DNA from: Termitomyces sp. T153
Taxonomy: Eukaryota; Basidiomycota; Agaricomycetes; Agaricales; Lyophyllaceae
Length of the DNA: 64,000 nucleotides
Direction of reading: 5' to 3'
NCBI GenBank assembly: GCA_018296165.2
Contig: JACKQL020000019.1
Coordinates: forward strand, 124,001-188,000
The position numbers were made by a program, and so were the translations under genes. The notes beneath the pieces are model-generated. The model was given only the letters and a program-made list of their open reading frames with translations. It did not search any database and was not told the DNA's origin. Within the stretch, counting starts at the first letter, position 1, and every line of letters begins with the position of its first letter. Shown in pieces: positions 58,280 through 64,000 of this stretch.

Positions 58280-59033
58280 TGAGATCAGGGTTACAATCTT
58301 CTCTCCCCTCAATCCAGGACTAGCCCCCCCCTTTTCTCTGACCAACCAACTTGAACCAAACAGCCCTGAAGCTCACAATGATGAAGATATGCAGGCAGGA
58401 GGAGAGGATAAAGAGAGAGGAAAAGGGCAGACCAGAGATCAGCCTAGGCCTCAGCATGATCAAACCTGAATAGCCAATGCCAAAAATAGGTGCATGCCAA
58501 GGCCCAACCATGTAGCCCAGCCCACCAACTGGTTGACCACACTCCCAGATGACAACAAAAACATGTGGAAATAGTCATTGTCCATGCACAGACTGTGTAA
58601 GGGTGACCTCTGGTGGTGGCGGCCCAATCACACAGCTGGCAGAGGGGGATCCAAAGTCTATCTAGTACTGTAAAGTGTCTACTGACATAGCTACCTATTG
58701 GCAGAGGGAGATCCAAAGAGAACAAGTCTGGGGATTCCCTAGGCCAGGTGTGATGCTTTAGAGGCTTCAGAAGCATGAGAAACAAATATATAGTATGATA
58801 GAAAGAAAAGACAAAAGTGATGTGTCAGCAATTGATCAGCAATGACATAAGCTAGTGGCAGTGCCAAAGGGGCCACACTTGTGTGAACTATTGACAGAGA
58901 ACCAGTGCAGCATGAGGGCTGAAACTAGGACCAATAAATAGGGAAAAGGAAGGAGAATAAAGAAAAACTATAAGAAGGGGAATTCCAACATGAACTGGAG
59001 GAGTCAAGAGAACAAATGGGATGTCTCCTGACA
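58280..59033 (-). repeat. 3' LTR of the chromodomain gypsy element (lower boundary uncertain)
   Basis: On the minus strand a G-rich polypurine tract (AGAGGGGGGGTGA, about 59034-59047) is followed by TGTCAGGAGACATCCC, the LTR start at 59033. The 5' LTR would lie beyond the window's right edge, so the lower end near 58280 is only a guess. Confidence 0.5.
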
Positions 59034-59049
59034 TCACCCCCCCTCTAGT

Positions 59050-60432
59050 GTGCAGTGTCTTGACATACTGGGTAGAAAAAGTCATGGATTGCCTGGTCAG
59101 CTGCTGAAATGGGGTAGATGCTTTGAATTGCTTTTAGTGTACTGGAGTGCCTGCGATAGAAGTCTTGAATCAGGACTGCTGCATGTACATTGGCCTGTAG
59201 TTCCCAAGAAATGTCCTCAATGCCATATGCCTTTCATTTCACATTGGACTGCAACTTCCCCTGGAAAATCAAGCTATCAAAATTTCTTCCACCTCATACT
59301 CCTTCTCATTGTTAACAGGACTGGTGGTGGGAGTGCCTTAGGGCAATGGCCAGGGATTGGATCTTCTGGAGCTAGGAACAGTTTGACAACATCAAAGTCT
59401 GGGTGCAGTTGGCATAGGCCTGCCAGGAGCTTAGGTCAGTATGCTAAAGGACCTACCTTCTTTTCCATCATGAAGGGGCAAAGATGACAATGTGACAGTT
59501 TCTGTGATGGCCTTGTTGTCTTAATATCTGAGCTATCCAAGTACACATGGTCTCCAGGCTTGTATATGGGGGCTAGTGTCTGCTGGCAATCATAATACTG
59601 TGCCATGTCATCCTTGGCCTTCACCAATGCTGCTTTTTCCTCCTCCTGTGCCCTCTTCATCCTGTCCACAAACTCATTGACTGAGTTGTCCTCTGAGGGG
59701 CATGCCCAAGATTCAAATCCCATGCAGGGGTGCCTGCTGGTGTCCAGGAAAAATGGAGTCATCTGTGTGGAAGAGTGAATGTGGTTGTTGTACTGGAACT
59801 CAACATTCAGCAGAAGCTCATCCCAGTCATCCTGCCTCTCATTACAAAACAGGTGGAGGTACTGTTTCAGTTCCTAGTCAATGCATTCTGTCTGCCTATC
59901 CAATTGAGGGTGATAGACTGTGGTGGTATAAAGCTTCACTTCCCAGTAGGCAGTACAGCTCCTGAGTGAGCTCTGTTACAAACTGAGGGCCTTGGTCAGA
60001 GACATACCCATCAGACAGACAATGAAGCTTCCAAACATTCTTCTGATACAGGCTAGCCACTCCCAGTGCAGGGCATGTTGTGTGGGTAGGAATGAAGTGA
60101 GCCTGTTTACTATAGAAGTCCACCATTACCATTACAGCATTGTAGTTATGAGCATCAGGGAGCTCAACAATGAAATCCACTGACACAACACTCCAGTGAG
60201 CAGCTGGAATAGGGAGAGGGTGGAGCTGACCCATGGGTGACTGGCAATGAGGCTTGGTGTGGAGACAGAGATCACAGGTGCTGGTGTAGGTGCCTACATA
60301 CCAAGATATTTGAGGCCACCAGTAGTTCTGGAACACTAGCTCCAACATCTTCCACCTTCCAGGATATCCAGCTACATAAGAGTAATGGTGTTGTTCTACA
60401 ATGCATTGGTAGAGTTCTGGAATGTTAGGCAT
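59050..60432 (-). pseudogene. Gypsy integrase and chromodomain, degenerate
   Basis: The zinc region keeps CDLCLHTKPH after WKMLELVFQNYWWPQISWYV. The core has SVVSVDFIVELPDAHNYNAV, MVDFYSKQAHFIP and YVSDQGPQFV (two acidic catalytic positions). The C-terminal part (59436-59762) has EFVDRMKRAQEEEKAAL and KPGDHVYLDSSDIKTTRPSQ. A chromodomain follows at about 59180-59330 (KAYGIEDISWEL; a TGA stands where Trp is expected before it) and ends DTAH-stop next to the polypurine tract. The chromodomain would target insertions to modified chromatin. Confidence 0.8.
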
Positions 60433-60568
60433 ATAGATGCATCCTCAGAAGGTTAGAGGTCCATCCTGAAAACCCCATTTATCTGCATGCACTGACTTAA
60501 CTCCACTGGCTTGTTGGGCTCATAGGGGCTTGGGCAGCCTGGGCAACCACATTCTCTTGTGCACCTTC

Positions 60569-61905
60569 TCAGTTTCCTCTCCAGATGTCCTTGAGGATGT
60601 TTGCCTCATTCCCTTGGACCACAATTCCTTCTAAAGCATGAATAGCAAAGAGCTCAAGCTTGAGGAAGACAATGTTGTCATTATTCCCTGCCTTGGTGCC
60701 ATGGTCAGCCCACCTAGACAATGTGTCTAGTTTGCCCATGTTCTGTTCAGATTTGTGATGTAGCAAGAAGTCAAAGTTGGCCAGATATAGGGACTACTAA
60801 GCTTGGCATCAATTCAGCTTCTTAGCTATATCAAAATACTTGAGGTTCTTGTGGTCTGTTCAGACTTTAAGCTTATGCTGTGCACCCTCAAGGACTTCTA
60901 TTCTTCAAAGGACCAAATAATAGCAAGCATCTCCTTATCATGGATCTTGTAGTTCCATTCCACTGCATTAAGGCTTTGAGAGTAGAAGGCAACAGAATGC
61001 CACTTGCCATCCTCCTTTGACTGCTGGGAGAGGACTGCTCCTGTGGCAAAGTCAGAGCTATCAGCTTCAACATGGAAGGGAGTCATCATCTGGGAACAGG
61101 AGGACAGGTTTTGAGGTAATGGCTTGCTTGAGAGCATCAAAGGCAGCTCACTGTGAGGACTAGCACTGCCATGCTATGTCCTTGACAGTGAAGTTGAAGA
61201 GGAGACATGCATGGTGGGAGAAATCCTGTATGAACCTCTGGTAGAAGTTGACAAACCCAATAAAGGCCTGTACTTCCTTCTTGTTCCTTGGCTCAGGCCA
61301 CTTCACTACACCTGCCACTTTTAGGGGGTCCATTTTGGCCATTCTATGTGAGATGATCAAACCTAGGTACTCCATCTTAGTCTGCTCAAATTCACACTTC
61401 TCAGGCTTCAGATAGAGCTGGTGTTGGTAGAGACATTCTAAGACAATGCACATTACCTGGCAATGCTCCTCCAAGGCTTTGGTGTAGATAAGGGTATTGT
61501 TGAGATACATATAAACAACACCTTCTGCATCAAATCATGAAGGATGTCATTCATCATAGTCTGAAAAGTGACTGGGCCATTGGTGAGACTAAAGAACATC
61601 ACCAGAGGTTCAAAAATTCCACAATTAGTTTGGAATGCTGCCTTCCACTCATCTCCTTCTTTGATGAACACATTGTTGTAGCCCCAATAGACATCCAACT
61701 TAGTGAAGTAGCATGCACCTTGAAGGTTGTTGACAAGTTCAGAGATGAGTGGCAAGGGATAGTGATTCTTCACTGTCATCACATTCAGGACTCAATAGTC
61801 CTGAACCAGATGAAGAGACCCATCCTTCTGCTTAATGAAGAAGACTGGGGAGGCCATTGGGGACTTAGAAGGTCATATCTATCCAGAGTCAAGATTCTCC
61901 CATAG
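60569..61905 (-). pseudogene. Gypsy reverse transcriptase and RNase H, degenerate
   Basis: RT contains [40 protein letters not shown] and [13 protein letters not shown]. After a frameshift near 61525 the active-site box reads YLNNTLIY where YLDD is expected, so both catalytic Asp are Asn. It continues YLKPEKCEFEQTKMEYLGLI and EVQAFIGFVNFYQRFIQDFS. RNase H (about 61140-60570) keeps PFHVEADSSDFATGAVLSQQ and WNYKIHDKEMLAIIW. The order is intact but the protein is dead. Confidence 0.85.
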
Positions 61906-62860
61906 AAACATGTCCAGCTCATCCTGCTCATGAGGTGCAAGCAGATGCAGATAGACCTTGTAGCTGGAGAGTGCTGCATCTGGTATCAGCTCAGTTGCAT
62001 GATCCCACTGCTTTTGCTCTGGAAGTGAATCAGAAGATGCTTTAGAGAATATGTCCTCAAAATCATAGAGGTGATTGAGAACCATGCTATAAGAGGGCTT
62101 AGGCTGGGAATTTGCTGCAAACACCTCAGCCAGACATTGAGAAGTGGTCTGACTGGCCCAAATCTCTGCCATTATAGGAGGAGGGCAGAGATTTGTAGCA
62201 TAGATCCTATCACTTACCTTGACAGTTTCATCTGGAGATTTAGGATCTAGAGTGTTGGCGAATTCTCCTTTGCATTTGTCTTCCTCCTGAGGATCACACC
62301 CAACACCTCAAACATCCTTGTAGAGGGCCTCTCTCTGAGGGAATGCCAGAGGGGGTCCAGGAAGTCAAGGTTAGAATAAGGAAGATGCTCAGCATAATAG
62401 GCATGCATGGCAGCATGCTTACAAACCTTTGCTCTGTGCTCCTTGCAGGCCTCTTCTGCACAAGTCATACAGCAACAAGAGCAGCAACTCATCTCCACCT
62501 TGGCATTAGTCCAGTCAATCTTGGGGTTATGTTTACATAACTAGGTGAACCCAAAGATCATGTGTTGCTTCCCTAAACTAGTGCTGGCAAAAGCAGCTTG
62601 CTCTGAGTGGTTTTAGTAACAAAGGATCAGGTCTACTACAGAACAAATAGAGCCAGCTTCATTGAGCATGCCATCAATGTTGTATACAGGGATAGGATGA
62701 GAGAGGGGGCAAGTGGTGAGACAATGTTGTTGCACATAGTGTGTGTCAAGAAAGAGGCCCATTGCTCCACTGTTAAACAGGGCAGCTACACTTTGAGTCT
62801 GCTAGGTGTCTGTTGTCTCAATTTCTACTTTTAGCTTCAGGGAGTTGGCAGAAGGGGTGG
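61906..62860 (-). pseudogene. Gypsy protease and linker, degenerate
   Basis: A retropepsin-like segment is readable at about 62790-62500: ALFNSGAMGLFLDTHYV, GKQHMIFGFT, KHNPKIDWTNAKVEMS. The catalytic DSG box reads NSG. A Cys-rich stretch (CCSCCCMTCAEEACKEH) follows, then the linker to RT (YDFEDIFSKASSDSLPEQKQ, WDHATELI). Stops interrupt it. Confidence 0.7.
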
Positions 62861-63099
62861 AAGCAGCAATGTAGCAATGGAGAGATGGTGTTTCCATACA
62901 GGAATTTGGAAGCATGGGTTAGGAGGTGTATTCCCAGCAGAGACTTCAGCTGGGGAGGGAGTGTGTATGTATATTTGAGGAGGGGCTTATCATTTTGAGC
63001 ATAGTACCAAGAGCAGCAACCAATATATCTGATTCTATGGACAGGGGAGCAAAATAATTATACTAGACAGCAGGGGCATACAGGTTATTTATTGCCTAC

Positions 63100-64000
63100 T
63101 TAAAAATCCTCCTCCAGCTCCACAGGTGCAGTTCTCAACTCTTTGGCTGTTCCAGTAGGGGGTGCAGCTAGGGATGTGTTGAGAGAGGGCACTTTAGTTG
63201 CATCTCAGACTGCTAGGAGTTGGACAAGCAGCTCTTCTTGCTCCAAGGCAGAGAGGTAGTGCACCTCCAACCCTTGCAGACAGTAATGGGCAAAGTGGCC
63301 TGCCTTTCCACAGTGTTGACACAGCATGGGAATGGAGGATCACTGGCAAGAAGCATCTATATCTATTGGGACTCCTGGTAGCAAAAGAAAATGTGGGGGC
63401 CAGAAGAGTTGCACCTGCTTAACAAAACTACTGGAGCATGCAGAGTCCTAGAAGGTGTGGAAGAGAAAACTTAGGGGTGAACTTTCCATGAGGGAAAGGA
63501 GCAATCAAGGCTTGCATCATTGCATCCACTGCAGCTTATGTTACAGTTCAATCAACTGCCATTGCTCATGTGCTACCTTGTACCAGGTGTTGACATGCTC
63601 ATCATCTAGCTATCTCTCAGCTATAGTCCTTTGTGGAAGGTTAGTCAGAGCTGCAGACTGTCTGGATATTCAGCCTGCTTGACTAAAGCACAGAACAAAT
63701 CAATGTAATTGTCTAGTGCCTGCTTTCCTTGACTGTACTGGGTTTGATCTTATAGAGCAAGAGCAGCAGTCTTAGCATGATCAAGGGAGAAGAACTTGGC
63801 TTGAAACTCCTTTTCAAACTTTGTCCAGTTGGAGAAACTCTCAACTCTTCTGGTGTGTCAGAAGATGTGCAATGCATAGGTCAAAGCTTGGCCTGCCTTC
63901 ATGTAGAAGAGGACCCAGACAATTTTCAGGGCATTAGAGGCAAAAGCTTTACTGCTCAACTGGATATAGGTGATGCAGGATTTGAAGAAACCTTCCCTGA
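63100..64000 (-). pseudogene. Gypsy gag, degenerate and cut by the window edge
   Basis: The minus reading gives FREGFFKSCITYIQLSSKAF, NWTKFEKEFQAKFFSLDHAK and YSQGKQALDNYIDLFCALVK, the gypsy gag core. At about 63279-63321 comes a zinc knuckle CQHCGKAGHFAHYC (C-x2-C-x4-H-x4-C) followed by LQGLEVHYLSALEQEELL. The 5' end and the 5' LTR lie beyond the window. Confidence 0.75.

Larger units (their letters stand above)
58280..64000 (-). mobile_element. Ty3/gypsy chromovirus, 3' part, inactive, running off the right edge
   Basis: The minus-strand order from the right edge is gag, CCHC knuckle, protease, reverse transcriptase, RNase H, integrase, chromodomain, polypurine tract, LTR. This is the classical gypsy order with a C-terminal chromodomain, hence a chromovirus. 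CG dinucleotides are almost absent over kilobases and stops are frequent, so it is old. Confidence 0.88.

Noticed and set aside
1..64000. CRISPR arrays, bacterial operons, secondary-metabolite clusters
   Set aside because: None seen. Repeats are LTRs, terminal inverted repeats and one coding minisatellite, and gene structure is eukaryotic throughout.

Overview
The window looks like nuclear DNA of a filamentous basidiomycete, most likely an Agaricomycete. The host genes carry many introns of about 48-66 nt. There is an intron-bearing tRNA-Ala. The proteins (Zn2Cys6 regulator, cohesin SCC3/STAG, PP2C phosphatase, long Pro/Ser-rich coiled-coil proteins) and the transposons (Ty1/copia, chromodomain Ty3/gypsy, Tc1/mariner, a fungal tyrosine recombinase) are of kinds common in that class. 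The species cannot be named from sequence alone. All assignments come from reading translations and motifs by eye; no database search was run.

Layout. 0.7-6.6 kb (+): a six-exon Zn2Cys6 transcription factor, a tRNA-Ala(AGC) with a 14-nt intron, and a three-exon multi-pass membrane protein. 8.3-9.7 kb (+): a broken protein-kinase gene. 10.7-13.1 kb (-): a Ser/Pro-rich coiled-coil protein. 15.6-36 kb: a transposon graveyard. It holds a tyrosine-recombinase remnant, a 5.8-kb LTR element with 1.1-kb LTRs and a 5-bp target duplication, an old CpG-free gypsy element whose gag is split by an inverted LTR copy and by a miniature TRIM-like element, a copia-type gag remnant, and a complete but dead 5.6-kb Ty1/copia element with target duplication. 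39.3-45.3 kb (+): a protein of about 1,950 residues with a Pro-Gln minisatellite and a conserved-looking coiled coil. 45.6-50.6 kb (-): a 13-exon cohesin SCC3/STAG gene, convergent with the giant gene and divergent from a PP2C phosphatase gene (50.8-51.9 kb, +). 53.5-55 kb (+): a poorly resolved helical-protein gene. 56-64 kb: a second graveyard with a copia fragment, a Tc1/mariner element with 214-bp terminal inverted repeats, and the 3' part of a chromodomain gypsy element running off the right edge.

The strongest cross-cutting observation is that the transposons decay mainly at CpG. One LTR pair differs by 13 transitions, 11 of which fit loss of an ancestral CpG. Many premature stops read as CGA to TGA. 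Catalytic Asp codons in two reverse transcriptases read as Asn where the change fits CpG to CpA. One stretch of over 1 kb contains no CG at all. This pattern fits long-term CpG methylation of repeats. The host genes keep ordinary CpG content.
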